This document shows positions 29,994 to 40,070 of a DNA stretch of 64,000 nt, one piece after another. A program made the position numbers and the translations under genes. Origin of the DNA: a virus. Each line of letters opens with the position of its first letter. Within the stretch, counting starts at the first letter, position 1. Location of the stretch: positions 1 to 64,000 of IMG/VR virus record IMGVR_UViG_3300045971_000208; one strand, written 5' to 3'. The notes below the pieces were generated by a model. That model searched no databases. It was not told the origin of the DNA and saw only the letters and a list, made by a program, of their open reading frames with translations.

Positions 29994-31388
29994 ATGTCAC
30001 AAGATTTCTTCCGCATTGAGCGTGGCCTTGAGCTCGATGAAACAGTTCAAATTCTTCAAGGTTCAGGTATTCCAGGCGTCACCGGCGATTCAGTTGACGC
30101 TCCTGTAGGTTCAACATATCAAGATAGCTCTGACGGTTCTTTGTTTACGAAGATTACTGCTGGTGCTGGCGCTGAAAAATGGCAGAAAATGGCATCTGAA
30201 AAGTATGTCAATGATGCTGTCGGCTCAACAGTTTCTTGGAGAGAGCCAGTTGCAGTACGTGATAATGTAGCAACAGTTCTACCAACAGGTACAGCTGGTA
30301 ATCCAACAGTTATCGATGGAGTATCAATTGCTAATGGTGGCCGAGTTCTTTTCTCAGCTATTATTGGTGGTGCTGGTAAGAACATTTATGTTTACAACCA
30401 AGCTGCTGGTACCTTCGCTGAAGATATTAACATGGAATCGACTGGCGATGCTGCTTATGTTATTGGCGGTTCTTCTGCTGGTAAGACATTCGTATTCAAT
30501 GGCACGCTTTGGGTTCTTACTGACCAATCTTCACTTGACGAAGAAGGTTTTATTCGTGCATTCATTGGTAAATCTGGTGCTGGTAATGTTCCGCCAACAT
30601 ACATCTCCAATAACTTCATCAGTGATGGTCAAAGTTTAGAAGTTGCAGTTGGTTATCTTGATACAGCACTTGGTGCTAATGTTGCTGATGCTAATTTTGT
30701 TAGATCTGCTTTCAAGGTAAATGCTAACATTCAGGCTCTTGATACAGGTCTTGGCGCTAAGGTTTCAACTGGTAACCATATTTCTACGGCTGACTCGACT
30801 AACCAGAACATTCAATCTCTTGACACATTTGCTGGTGCAGCACTTGGCGTAGGTAACTTTATTGCTCTTGATCAGCAATTGTCTGCTGCTATTACAGCAC
30901 TTGACTCTGAGCTTGGACCAAATCTTGTTGACGGAACATATGTTCTTAATGCAGCAAAGGTAAACCAAAATATTCAAGCTCTTGATATGGGTCTTGGCGC
31001 TAAGGTTACAACTGGTTCTTATATCAGCGGTACAGTAGCAACAAATGCAAATATTCAAGCTCTTGATACAGCTCTTGCTGCAACAGCACTTCAAATATCC
31101 GTACCATCTGTTCAATCAATCACTACTATTGATTCAATCGCTGGTGCTCTTAGTGCTAAATGGCTTGTTAGAGTTACTGATGGTACAAGTGTTTACTCAA
31201 CTGAAGTTTATGCAACATCAAATGGCGTGTCTGCTGACTATACACGCTATGGTACATTGAAGCTTGGCGCTAGCATTACGGGTCTTTCAGTAACTGTTGA
31301 CCTTGATGTATCTGGTGCTCTTCGTTTGCGCGTTGCATCCGCTGGTATTGTTAGTGTTCTTGCACGTAGAGTTGGTGTTATTGCTTAA
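29994..31388 (+). CDS. Tail fibre/virion protein with NIQALD repeats, 464 aa
   Basis: SD AGGAGA. The N-terminal part (FFRIERGLELDETVQILQGS) is followed by several copies of a roughly 30-residue unit centred on NIQALDTGLGAKV (about residues 245-360), expected to form a repetitive shaft. The C-terminus is a beta-rich domain ending VLARRVGVIA. Probably structural, near the base of the fibres; exact role unknown. Confidence 0.75.
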   Translation: MSQDFFRIERGLELDETVQILQGSGIPGVTGDSVDAPVGSTYQDSSDGSLFTKITAGAGAEKWQKMASEKYVNDAVGSTVSWREPVAVRDNVATVLPTGTAGNPTVIDGVSIANGGRVLFSAIIGGAGKNIYVYNQAAGTFAEDINMESTGDAAYVIGGSSAGKTFVFNGTLWVLTDQSSLDEEGFIRAFIGKSGAGNVPPTYISNNFISDGQSLEVAVGYLDTALGANVADANFVRSAFKVNANIQALDTGLGAKVSTGNHISTADSTNQNIQSLDTFAGAALGVGNFIALDQQLSAAITALDSELGPNLVDGTYVLNAAKVNQNIQALDMGLGAKVTTGSYISGTVATNANIQALDTALAATALQISVPSVQSITTIDSIAGALSAKWLVRVTDGTSVYSTEVYATSNGVSADYTRYGTLKLGASITGLSVTVDLDVSGALRLRVASAGIVSVLARRVGVIA

Positions 31389-31407
31389 TTTTTAAAGGTT
31401 ACATCTT

Positions 31408-34400
31408 GTGGCGGATATCAGTCTCTCATTTTCAGCTGAAGGTGGTATCAGTCTTGATGATCTTGTAGGCATTTTCACAGGAACAACGGATCCTAGTATT
31501 GCTGGTGAAACAGCTCCCCTAGGTTCGTTGTTTGTACGTCAAAATGGACAGCTATTCCAGAAAACTGGTCCTTCCGATTTGGATTGGATCAGTTTTTCAC
31601 AAGGGTTGTCCGAAGCCGTTAAGATTTCATCTACTGATACAACGGCGAATTTTCTTAACTTTAAGTTATTAACAGCGCCATCCCTTGTAAAGGTCTTAGC
31701 AAACCCAAATGGTGATGAAACAATTACTCTTGACTTGTCAGATGTCGGTACTGCGGGGACATACACCCAAATTACTACTGATGCTAAGGGACGAGTAATT
31801 AGTGGTACCAACCCTGGATTCCTTACACAGAATAACCAAATTACTATTAGCGGTGACGCTACTGGTATAGGTCAAACTACAATTTCTCTTACGCTTGTAG
31901 ATACAGGCGTAGTAGCTGGTTCATACGATGCAGCTACAATCACTGTTGACTCTAAAGGTAGAATTACTAGCGCATCTGGTGGTGTAGCTGGTGGTGCAAT
32001 GACGGCACTTTATAATGCGTCAACTGGTTCTCAAGTTATTGCCGCTCCTGGCAATGGCAAAATTAGATGGAACACTGTTACTCAGATTAATGCTACGCAT
32101 ATTATTATTGCAGCATTAACAAATAACAGCCTTGACATCTCTCCTTATCTTGCTACGATTGTTGCTAATACAGTCCTATGGATACAAGATAAAACGAATT
32201 CCCAAAACTATCAACGCTGGTTAGTTGATAGTGTAACTGCTCATACCGGTTGGTATGACTATGGCGTCACGCTACTAGATTCTTCTGGTGTTCAGTTCGT
32301 AAATAACAGATCACTTGCAGTTAATTTTAACTTCGCTGGTTCTTCAGCATCGGTTACTTCTATAGCACTTGATGCACCAGTAGCAGGTATTTCTGTAGCT
32401 GGTTCGCCAATTTCAACCTCTGGTACATTCACACTTGCATTAGAGAATGATCTTGCTGCAGTTGAAGGTCTATCTACTTTAGGTATTGCAGCCCGTACAG
32501 CAATTGATACTTGGACTACACGCACTATTAATGGGACTACAAATAGAGTTGTAGTTACAAATAGTGATGGCATTGCCGGTAGCCCAACTATTGATATTGA
32601 TTCTGCATATCTAGGTCAATCTTCTATAAGCACAGTAGGAACAATTACTACTGGCGTTTGGAATGGTACCGTTGTATCAACTGAATTTGGTGGTACTGGC
32701 CGTAGCACTATTGGTAATCCTAACACCCTTCTTGGCGTTACAACTACCGGAACAGAATTAGAATATAAAGAGCTGATTGGTGGTACTGGTATCACTGTTA
32801 ACCCAACACCTCAACAAATTGTTATTACAAATGCTGGTGTTGTAAAGATTACGGGGACAGCGAATCAAGTTTCAGTAACTCCTACGTTGGGTACTGGTTA
32901 TGTAACTCTTGCTCTTCCACAGAATATTGATTCTACAGCATCACCAATATTTACTAAAGTAACTGTTGCTACAGATCCAACACAGCCATACCAACTTGCC
33001 ACTAAGCATTATGTTGATAATGCTATCCAAGGTTTGCAAGTCAAAGGTGCAGTTCGTGCAGCTACAACGTCTGATATTGTCCTTAGTGGTGAACAAACTG
33101 TTGATGGTATTGCTCTTGTAACTGGCGATAGAGTTCTTGTTAAGAATCAAAGTGCTGCTCAAAGCAATGGTATCTACATTGTTGATGTAGCTTCTTGGAC
33201 CCGGGCTTTAGACCTTGATGTATGGACTGAAGTTCCAGCATCATTCACTTTCGTTGAAGAAGGCGATTCACTTCAAGACACTGGATGGATTTCTACTGCT
33301 AATGCTGGTGGTACATTAGATACAACAGCTATTACTTGGGTACAATTCAGCTCAGCTGGTATTATCCAAGCAGGTACAGGTCTTACAAAGATTGGTAATA
33401 CAGTTTCTATTACCAACACTTCAGTTACTCCTGGAGCTAGCTACAATAACTTCACAGTAAATGCGCAAGGTCAAGTAACCTTTGCATCTACTATTCCTTA
33501 CTTAACCAATAACCAAACAGTTGTTCTTGGTGGAGATGTTAGTGGTAGTGGTGCAAATGCTATTACAACAACTCTTGCATTAACCGGTGTTGGAGCAGGC
33601 ACTTATACTTCTGTCACAGTAGATACTAAGGGTCGAGTAACTGCTGGTACAAATCCAAATACATTAGCTGGCTATGGTATTACAGATGCTCAGCCGCTAA
33701 ATTCTTATCTTACTGCAGTCACAGGACTTTCAGTAAATGGTTTCGTTATTAAAGGCGGCGACCTTGCATTCTCTCGTTCTATAGTTGCTGGATCTTCTAA
33801 AGTTGTAGTTGTCGATGGTGATGGTATTCTTGGTAATCCAACAATAGATGTAGTAGAAGCAAATCTAACTCTCAATAATATTGGTGGTACTTTAGGCATC
33901 ACAAAGGGTGGTACAAATCTAACTACTCTTGGAACTTCTAATCAAGTTCTTGCTGTTAATGTTGCTGCAACTGGTTTAGAATACAAGACCTTCACTGGCA
34001 CTCACATCACCGTCACATCTACTGACAGTGAAATCAATTTTGAGACAGTCAATAATGGTACCGTAACTTCCATTGACGTTCTTGGCTCAACAGGAATTGC
34101 TTCTGTTGGTGGACCAATTACTTCTTCTGGAACTATTCAGCTTACTTTAGGTACTGAACTTCAAGCTCTTGACGGTCTTAGTACATTGGGTTTCGTAACT
34201 CGCACAGCTTCTGGAACTTATACAACACGCTCTGTAGTTTCTGGTGCTAGCACTATTAACATTACCAATCCGATAGGTGCAGTTGGTAATATTGGATTAG
34301 ACCTAGCAACAGTTGGAACCGCTGGAAATTATTACAAAGTTACAACTGATATTTTTGGTCGCGTAACTTCTGGTGCTGCTAATGTTCCTTGGTCCGTGAT

Positions 34401-35286
34401 CAACCTTACTCCATCTACACTAGGTGGATATGGAATTACAGATGCACAGCCTATTAACACCATCCTAACTGGGGTTATAAATTCTCCATTATCTGGATTG
34501 ATGGTAAAGAATGGTACAAGCGGAGTTATTCGTACTATAGTAGCAACAACTCCAAAGATTGTTGTAACTAATGGTGATGGTGTAGCAGGAAATCCTTCTA
34601 TTGATCTAGGTGCAGTTAATCTTGGTGACCTTGCTAATACAGTAGTTCCTTCTCCAGCTACAGGTGACTCACTCGTATTCGATGGTACGAACTGGATAAA
34701 TGGTTCTGTTACTCCTAAGCTTTATGCTGAGCATCACATCTCCGAAGTTCCTCCAGTTGCCACAGGAATCAATTCAATTGCTTTAGGTTCTGCAGCAGAT
34801 GCAGCAGCCCATGATTCGGTTGCCATTGGCGTACAATCTCTTTCCAGATTGCCAGGTATAACACAGGCTAATGGCCGCTTTGCAACCCAAGGTGATGCAC
34901 AGGCAGGTAAATATCTTCTTAGAACAGGAACTATCAATGCATTCCCTGCAGAGATGTTCTTAGATGGAACTAACGGTTCAGAAAGATTACAACTTACTTC
35001 TGACATGACATGGGTCTGGGAAGTAACTATTATTGCACATAGAACAGACAGTTCAGATCATGCAGGTTTCAAACTTAAGGGTGTAACTTACTGCGGTGCA
35101 TCACTAAATAGTATTACTATGCTAGGGACACCTACAAAGGAAATCTTGGCTCGCAGTGACTCTTCATGGGATGTATCAGCTTCGGTTGATCCAACTCAAG
35201 GGTCTCTAAAATTGACAGTTACAGGTGCTACAGGACAATCGATTAGATGGTTCGCTGTAGTAGAAACAACAGAAGTTACAAATTAA
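31408..35286 (+). CDS. Large tail fibre protein, 1292 aa, GTG start
   Basis: A long beta-repeat fibre. It contains the repeated module 'GPITSSGT ... LxALDGLSTLGFVTRT' twice, LGGYGITDAQP twice, and a DRVLVKNQSAAQSNGIYIV module. Near the C-terminus YadA-like left-handed repeats appear (NSIALGSAADAAAHDSVAIG), followed by a domain shared with the next gene (FATQGDAQ ... EMFLDGTNGSERLQL). Likely the main long-fibre or host-recognition protein. SD AAGG. Confidence 0.85.
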   Translation: MADISLSFSAEGGISLDDLVGIFTGTTDPSIAGETAPLGSLFVRQNGQLFQKTGPSDLDWISFSQGLSEAVKISSTDTTANFLNFKLLTAPSLVKVLANPNGDETITLDLSDVGTAGTYTQITTDAKGRVISGTNPGFLTQNNQITISGDATGIGQTTISLTLVDTGVVAGSYDAATITVDSKGRITSASGGVAGGAMTALYNASTGSQVIAAPGNGKIRWNTVTQINATHIIIAALTNNSLDISPYLATIVANTVLWIQDKTNSQNYQRWLVDSVTAHTGWYDYGVTLLDSSGVQFVNNRSLAVNFNFAGSSASVTSIALDAPVAGISVAGSPISTSGTFTLALENDLAAVEGLSTLGIAARTAIDTWTTRTINGTTNRVVVTNSDGIAGSPTIDIDSAYLGQSSISTVGTITTGVWNGTVVSTEFGGTGRSTIGNPNTLLGVTTTGTELEYKELIGGTGITVNPTPQQIVITNAGVVKITGTANQVSVTPTLGTGYVTLALPQNIDSTASPIFTKVTVATDPTQPYQLATKHYVDNAIQGLQVKGAVRAATTSDIVLSGEQTVDGIALVTGDRVLVKNQSAAQSNGIYIVDVASWTRALDLDVWTEVPASFTFVEEGDSLQDTGWISTANAGGTLDTTAITWVQFSSAGIIQAGTGLTKIGNTVSITNTSVTPGASYNNFTVNAQGQVTFASTIPYLTNNQTVVLGGDVSGSGANAITTTLALTGVGAGTYTSVTVDTKGRVTAGTNPNTLAGYGITDAQPLNSYLTAVTGLSVNGFVIKGGDLAFSRSIVAGSSKVVVVDGDGILGNPTIDVVEANLTLNNIGGTLGITKGGTNLTTLGTSNQVLAVNVAATGLEYKTFTGTHITVTSTDSEINFETVNNGTVTSIDVLGSTGIASVGGPITSSGTIQLTLGTELQALDGLSTLGFVTRTASGTYTTRSVVSGASTINITNPIGAVGNIGLDLATVGTAGNYYKVTTDIFGRVTSGAANVPWSVINLTPSTLGGYGITDAQPINTILTGVINSPLSGLMVKNGTSGVIRTIVATTPKIVVTNGDGVAGNPSIDLGAVNLGDLANTVVPSPATGDSLVFDGTNWINGSVTPKLYAEHHISEVPPVATGINSIALGSAADAAAHDSVAIGVQSLSRLPGITQANGRFATQGDAQAGKYLLRTGTINAFPAEMFLDGTNGSERLQLTSDMTWVWEVTIIAHRTDSSDHAGFKLKGVTYCGASLNSITMLGTPTKEILARSDSSWDVSASVDPTQGSLKLTVTGATGQSIRWFAVVETTEVTN

Positions 35287-35299
35287 AGGGAGTTCTTAA

Positions 35300-37894
35300 A
35301 TGGATTTTAATCATGACACCGGTACGATTCTTACTGGTCTACAAACACTTGACGTAACCACAACTCCTCCTCTTGGTGGTGTAGCTGGTGTTCTTTCAAT
35401 CATTGGTACTGGTGCTGTTGTTCTAACAGCTGGTACCACCGCACAACGTCCAGCTGGTGTTGTTGGCGCTTTGCGCTATAACACAGATGCATCTGACCTT
35501 GAATACTATAATGGCACAGCTTGGGTTCAGCAAACCGGTGGTACAGTAACTTCTATCGCTGCTACTGGTTCAACCGGTCTTACAGTTGGTGGTTCCCCAA
35601 TCACTTCATCTGGTACTCTTACATTCACTTTAGCTTCAATCCTTTCAAGCTTGTCTTCATTGGCAACTTCTGGTTTGACAGTTAATAATGCTGGTGTTAT
35701 CTCTGCTGTAACAATTACTGGTACTGCTGGTAATGTTGTTGTCACAAACGGTTCTGGTACTGCTGGTGCTCCAACTATTAACCTTGCAACTGCTGGTACT
35801 CCAGTAACAGGTTTCTTTGGTCAAGTTACAACTGATACATTTGGTCGCGTAACTGCTACAGCAGCTGCTACTTCGGCTAACATCACAACTGCTCTTGGTT
35901 ATACTCCAGTTAATAAAGTTGGTGATACAATGGGCGGCATCCTCAACATGGGTGGTTTCGTTATCTCTAACGTTGGTACTCCAGTTGCTGGTACAGACGC
36001 TGCTAACAAGAATTACATTGACCAAGCTATTGCTGGTCTTTCTTGGAAGCAAGAAGTTGCAGTTGCAACTACTGGTAACATTACTCTTTCAGGTCTTCAA
36101 GCTATCGACGGTTACACAACTATCGCTGGTGATCGCGTCCTTGTTAAGAACCAAACTACTGGCTCTCAGAACGGTATCTACATTGCAGCAGCTGGTGCAT
36201 GGACCCGCTCTACAGATGCTGACCTTGCTACTGAACTTGTTGGCGCAGCAGTTTATATTACTCAAGGCACATCACAAGCAGATACAGGCTGGACGCAAAC
36301 TGTAGACACCATCACTCTTGGCACTACATCACTTGTATGGTCTCAGTTCTCCGGTTCAAATACATACGTTGCAGGTGCTGGTCTTACTCTTACAGGTAAC
36401 TCCTTCGCAATCACTGCTCCAGTATCTATCGCTCTTGGTGGTACCGGTCTTACAACAACTCCAGCAAATGGTGCTCTTGATATCGGTAACGGTACAGGCT
36501 TCACACGTACGACTCTTACAGCTGGTACTGGTGTTTCAGTTACTAACGCTGCTGGTTCTATCACACTTGCAAATACTGGTGTAACAGCTCTTACAACTAA
36601 CACTGGTCTTTCAGCTAACGTATCTGCTACAGGTGCTGTAACTGTTACCAACACTGGTGCTCTTTCTGTTGCTGGTACAGCTAACCAAGTTCTTGTAAAC
36701 GGTACTTCTGGTGCTGCAACAACTGGTGTTCTTACACTTACATTGCCACAAGCAATTGCAACAACATCTTCTCCAACTTTCGCTAACATCACTGACTCTG
36801 CTTTGACAGCTAATGGTCATGTTTATGCTGGTGTAGGTGGTCTTCTTTCTTCCACTGCTGCTGGTACAAACGGACAGATCCTTATCAGCTCAACAGGTGG
36901 TGCTCCAGTTCTTGCTACAATCACTGGTACAGCATCTCAAATTGGCGTAACTAATGCTGCCGGTTCTATCACTCTTACCAACCTTGGTGTTCTATCCAAT
37001 GTTGCTGGTGCTGGTATTTCTGTATCTGGCGCAACTGGTAACGTTACTATCGCTAACACTGGTGTTACATCCATTGTTGCTGGTACTGGAATCTCTATCT
37101 CTGGTGCTACAGGTGCAGTCACAGTTAACAACACTGGCGTTACTTCTGTTGCTCTTGCTCTTCCAGCTATCTTCACAGTTTCTGGTTCTCCAGTTACAAC
37201 GACAGGTACCTTGACTGCAGCTCTTGCTACTCAAACTGCTAACACAGTATTCGCAGCTCCTAATGGTTCAACAGGTGCTCCTACATTCCGTGCTCTTGCA
37301 TATGCTGATCTTCCAATCAAGTTGTATGTAGAAAATCCATCTACTCCTACAGCTCCTACAGCTGCTGGTGCTAATGCAGTTGCTATCGGTTCTGGAGCTT
37401 CAGCTTCTGCAGCTAACTCTGTAGCAGTTGGTGCTGGTTCTTCTGCAACTCTTGCTGGTTCATTCGCTACAGCTGGTGGTTCATTCGCTACAGCTGGTGA
37501 TGCTCAAGAAGTTGATGCTCTTCTTCGCAACATTACAACTACTGCAACAGCAACCGAATTGTTCCTTGACGGTACAGCAGGAACTCAGCGTTTTGTTCTT
37601 CCTAACAACTCTGCAGCATCATTCACAATCTTGGTAACAGCACGTCGTACTGATGCTACTGGTGGTGCAGCTGGTTATAAGTTTGAAGGTAACATCCGTA
37701 AGGATACAACTTCAGCTTCTACAGCTCTTACTGGTACTCCAACTAAGAACGTACTTGGTGAAACAAACGTTGGTTGGGATTGCAGCGTATCAGCTGATAC
37801 AACAAACGGCTCTATCAAGGTCACAGTAACTGGCGAAGCAGCTAAGACAATCCGTTGGGTTGCTTCTGTTAAGGCAGTAATCGTAACTAACTAA
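35300..37894 (+). CDS. Tail fibre protein, 864 aa
   Basis: It shares with 31408 the DRVLVKNQTTGSQNGIYI module and the whole C-terminal domain (NAVAIGSGASASAANSVAVG, FATAGDAQ, ELFLDGTAGTQRF, end TKxIRWxxSVKAVIVTN-like). Between these are many TG-[VA]-x-V-x-NTG repeats. Codon use is unusually uniform (GCT, GGT, ACT, CTT almost throughout), unlike its neighbours, suggesting high expression or a separate origin. SD GGGAG. Confidence 0.85.
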   Translation: MDFNHDTGTILTGLQTLDVTTTPPLGGVAGVLSIIGTGAVVLTAGTTAQRPAGVVGALRYNTDASDLEYYNGTAWVQQTGGTVTSIAATGSTGLTVGGSPITSSGTLTFTLASILSSLSSLATSGLTVNNAGVISAVTITGTAGNVVVTNGSGTAGAPTINLATAGTPVTGFFGQVTTDTFGRVTATAAATSANITTALGYTPVNKVGDTMGGILNMGGFVISNVGTPVAGTDAANKNYIDQAIAGLSWKQEVAVATTGNITLSGLQAIDGYTTIAGDRVLVKNQTTGSQNGIYIAAAGAWTRSTDADLATELVGAAVYITQGTSQADTGWTQTVDTITLGTTSLVWSQFSGSNTYVAGAGLTLTGNSFAITAPVSIALGGTGLTTTPANGALDIGNGTGFTRTTLTAGTGVSVTNAAGSITLANTGVTALTTNTGLSANVSATGAVTVTNTGALSVAGTANQVLVNGTSGAATTGVLTLTLPQAIATTSSPTFANITDSALTANGHVYAGVGGLLSSTAAGTNGQILISSTGGAPVLATITGTASQIGVTNAAGSITLTNLGVLSNVAGAGISVSGATGNVTIANTGVTSIVAGTGISISGATGAVTVNNTGVTSVALALPAIFTVSGSPVTTTGTLTAALATQTANTVFAAPNGSTGAPTFRALAYADLPIKLYVENPSTPTAPTAAGANAVAIGSGASASAANSVAVGAGSSATLAGSFATAGGSFATAGDAQEVDALLRNITTTATATELFLDGTAGTQRFVLPNNSAASFTILVTARRTDATGGAAGYKFEGNIRKDTTSASTALTGTPTKNVLGETNVGWDCSVSADTTNGSIKVTVTGEAAKTIRWVASVKAVIVTN

Positions 37895-37906
37895 TAGGAA
37901 GTAAAA

Positions 37907-39352
37907 GTGGAATTTGACCACAGCTTTGAAGTAATCTACCCTTGGACAACAGGGGTAGATTCAATTACCTTAGGCGGAACAGCTGGTGTTAATATCCCAG
38001 CTGGTGCTACTGCGAGCAGATCATCTGCTCCTGTTGCTGGTTCCACTCGTATCAATACTGATACTTCTCAATTAGAATACTATACTGGTTCTGCGTGGTT
38101 GTCACATGGTGCTATTGCTGCTGGAACTGGTATCGCTATCAACACAGTGAGTGGTGTTTCAACCATCTCATCGTCTGGTGGTTCTGTTACATCGGTAGGA
38201 TTATCTTTACCATCAATTTTTACTGTTAGTGGTACGCCTGTTACTTCAACCGGCACGCTAACAGCTTCGCTTACATCCCAAGGAGTTAATACCGTTCTTG
38301 CTGCTCCTTCGGGAGCAGCAGGCACTCCAACATTCAGAACGATTGGTCTTGCGACTGGTGATCTAAATGATGTGACTATTACTGGAGCTGCTGCAGGTCA
38401 AGTGCTTTCATATAATGGGTCAAAATGGATTAATGCCGCCGCTGCGGGCGGGTCGGGTGCTGGCAGCGCAAGTGGTTTAGTTGGTTTTGGTCAGACAGGT
38501 GTCTATGCATGGACACTATTATCTGGCACGACTTACTATGCAGACTTCCCGCACAACCTAGGTACTTACAGTGTGGTTGTAACCATATTCGACAGTTCAA
38601 CCAACATTGTTGTGCAGGCCGATATGGTCACATTGACATCTAATAACAATGTTAGAGTTCAAGTTACTGGCAATTCTAGAACACTTAGAGTTGTAGTCGT
38701 ATCCTTTGGTTCAACAATCACGGGTGTTGCTACTCCGTCAGCTGTTATCACCCAGATGGGTGGCGTACAAGTTAGTGCAGCAGCTACTACATTGAACTTT
38801 ACTGGGCAAGCTGTTAAAGTTTCTGATGCTGGTTCAGGTACAACCAATATTTCTATTGGTGCCCGCTACACTTACTTTGCTAACTCATTAGACTCTGTTA
38901 ATAGTGCTGATTTTGCTGTGAATGGATTATCCCCTGTTACGACTGACCCATTGAGCCCAGCATTTAACGTTCGTTCATTCTTGAACACTGCTGAAACTGG
39001 TGTAGGTCTTATGTGTTCCATTCCGCAAGGAGCTACACAGCTTACATTACGTTTGAAAGGTAGACCGGCTACTGCTCCTGTTGCTTCTTCAGTTGTTATG
39101 TTCAAGCTGTACAATCGTTTGATCTCAAGTGGCGCATCAATGGGTGCATGGTCTGGCACTAACTTAGCTAATAACGTTATTCCAACAAATGCTTTCTTCC
39201 AGTACTTCAATCAAACGCTTTCATTAGCTACTCTTGGATTGACTGCTGGCAATCTTTACCAATTTGAAATTACTAGACCTACAACGGGTTTCACTGGTAC
39301 AAACTTACCTTACGCATTCTTATTAGCGGAGATTACTCTGGAGTTCTCTTAA
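37907..39352 (+). CDS. Tail fibre protein, 481 aa, GTG start
   Basis: SD AGGAAG. The module LPSIFTVSGTPVTSTGTLTA-type at about 100-155 repeats part of the preceding fibre (LPAIFTVSGSPVTTTGTLTA). A central beta domain (YYADFPHNLGTYSVVVTIFD) and a distinct C-terminal domain follow. It is a fibre component with a mosaic origin. Confidence 0.8.
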   Translation: MEFDHSFEVIYPWTTGVDSITLGGTAGVNIPAGATASRSSAPVAGSTRINTDTSQLEYYTGSAWLSHGAIAAGTGIAINTVSGVSTISSSGGSVTSVGLSLPSIFTVSGTPVTSTGTLTASLTSQGVNTVLAAPSGAAGTPTFRTIGLATGDLNDVTITGAAAGQVLSYNGSKWINAAAAGGSGAGSASGLVGFGQTGVYAWTLLSGTTYYADFPHNLGTYSVVVTIFDSSTNIVVQADMVTLTSNNNVRVQVTGNSRTLRVVVVSFGSTITGVATPSAVITQMGGVQVSAAATTLNFTGQAVKVSDAGSGTTNISIGARYTYFANSLDSVNSADFAVNGLSPVTTDPLSPAFNVRSFLNTAETGVGLMCSIPQGATQLTLRLKGRPATAPVASSVVMFKLYNRLISSGASMGAWSGTNLANNVIPTNAFFQYFNQTLSLATLGLTAGNLYQFEITRPTTGFTGTNLPYAFLLAEITLEFS

Positions 39353-39353
39353 A

Positions 39354-40070
39354 ATGGCTATTAAGCTCAATGCTTCTAATTCGCACATGTATGTTTCTGG
39401 AGCAAATTTTTCCGCATCCACCAGTCCATACACTATTAATGTTTGGATAAATGCAAACTGGAATGGTGGCACAGTAGCAAGCTTTGTTGGCATGTACAAT
39501 GGCGTACCATTAACAGGAACTCCTACAACAGGTTTGCAAATTGGAACTAGAAACGGTGCAGGTGATGTAGCTATTTGGACATACGGTGGTACCGTTTTAG
39601 TTACTAGTGCTAATGCGGTCATGACTCCCTACAGTAATAAGTATGCAATGGTGACATATACTTATGATGGCACTACACACAGATTATATCTTAATGGTGT
39701 TCTATTAAATACTGGTACAGTAACTCAGCTGCCAGGTACATTCACACAGATTTTCATTAATGGCTATCCCCCAACAGGAAATGCTAATGAGACTGCAGCA
39801 TATTCTTTAGATACTTACGGTTACTACGATAGAGATTTATCAGCAGATGAACTTATTACCATCTATAATTCTGCTGGAACACGTAATGGTATTTTCTTTG
39901 GAGAGATTGTTAGGTATGAGTTTGATGAACTTGCTGAAGGTGCTACGGCAACAGCAGCAGTTGATCTTTCTGGACATAATAATCCGATGCTATATTCAGG
40001 AACAGGAACAGCCATCACGTATACTTACACTACTTCATATGCAGATTCAAACACAAGGCCGGTATTATGA
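39354..40070 (+). CDS. LamG-like lectin-fold virion protein, 238 aa
   Basis: The pattern YTINVWINANWNG ... MVTYTYDGTTHRLYLNGVLL ... GYYDRDLSADELITIYNSA is that of concanavalin/LamG (laminin G) domains used for carbohydrate binding. The C-terminal end adds a second short beta part. Probably a receptor-binding tip or fibre decoration. Confidence 0.8.
   Translation: MAIKLNASNSHMYVSGANFSASTSPYTINVWINANWNGGTVASFVGMYNGVPLTGTPTTGLQIGTRNGAGDVAIWTYGGTVLVTSANAVMTPYSNKYAMVTYTYDGTTHRLYLNGVLLNTGTVTQLPGTFTQIFINGYPPTGNANETAAYSLDTYGYYDRDLSADELITIYNSAGTRNGIFFGEIVRYEFDELAEGATATAAVDLSGHNNPMLYSGTGTAITYTYTTSYADSNTRPVL

Noticed and set aside
35895-37637. Several 60-140-codon frames inside the fibre genes in other frames and strands
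   Set aside because: They arise from the repetitive, codon-uniform Gly/Thr/Ala/Val-rich fibre sequence and have Leu/Val-rich nonsense products.
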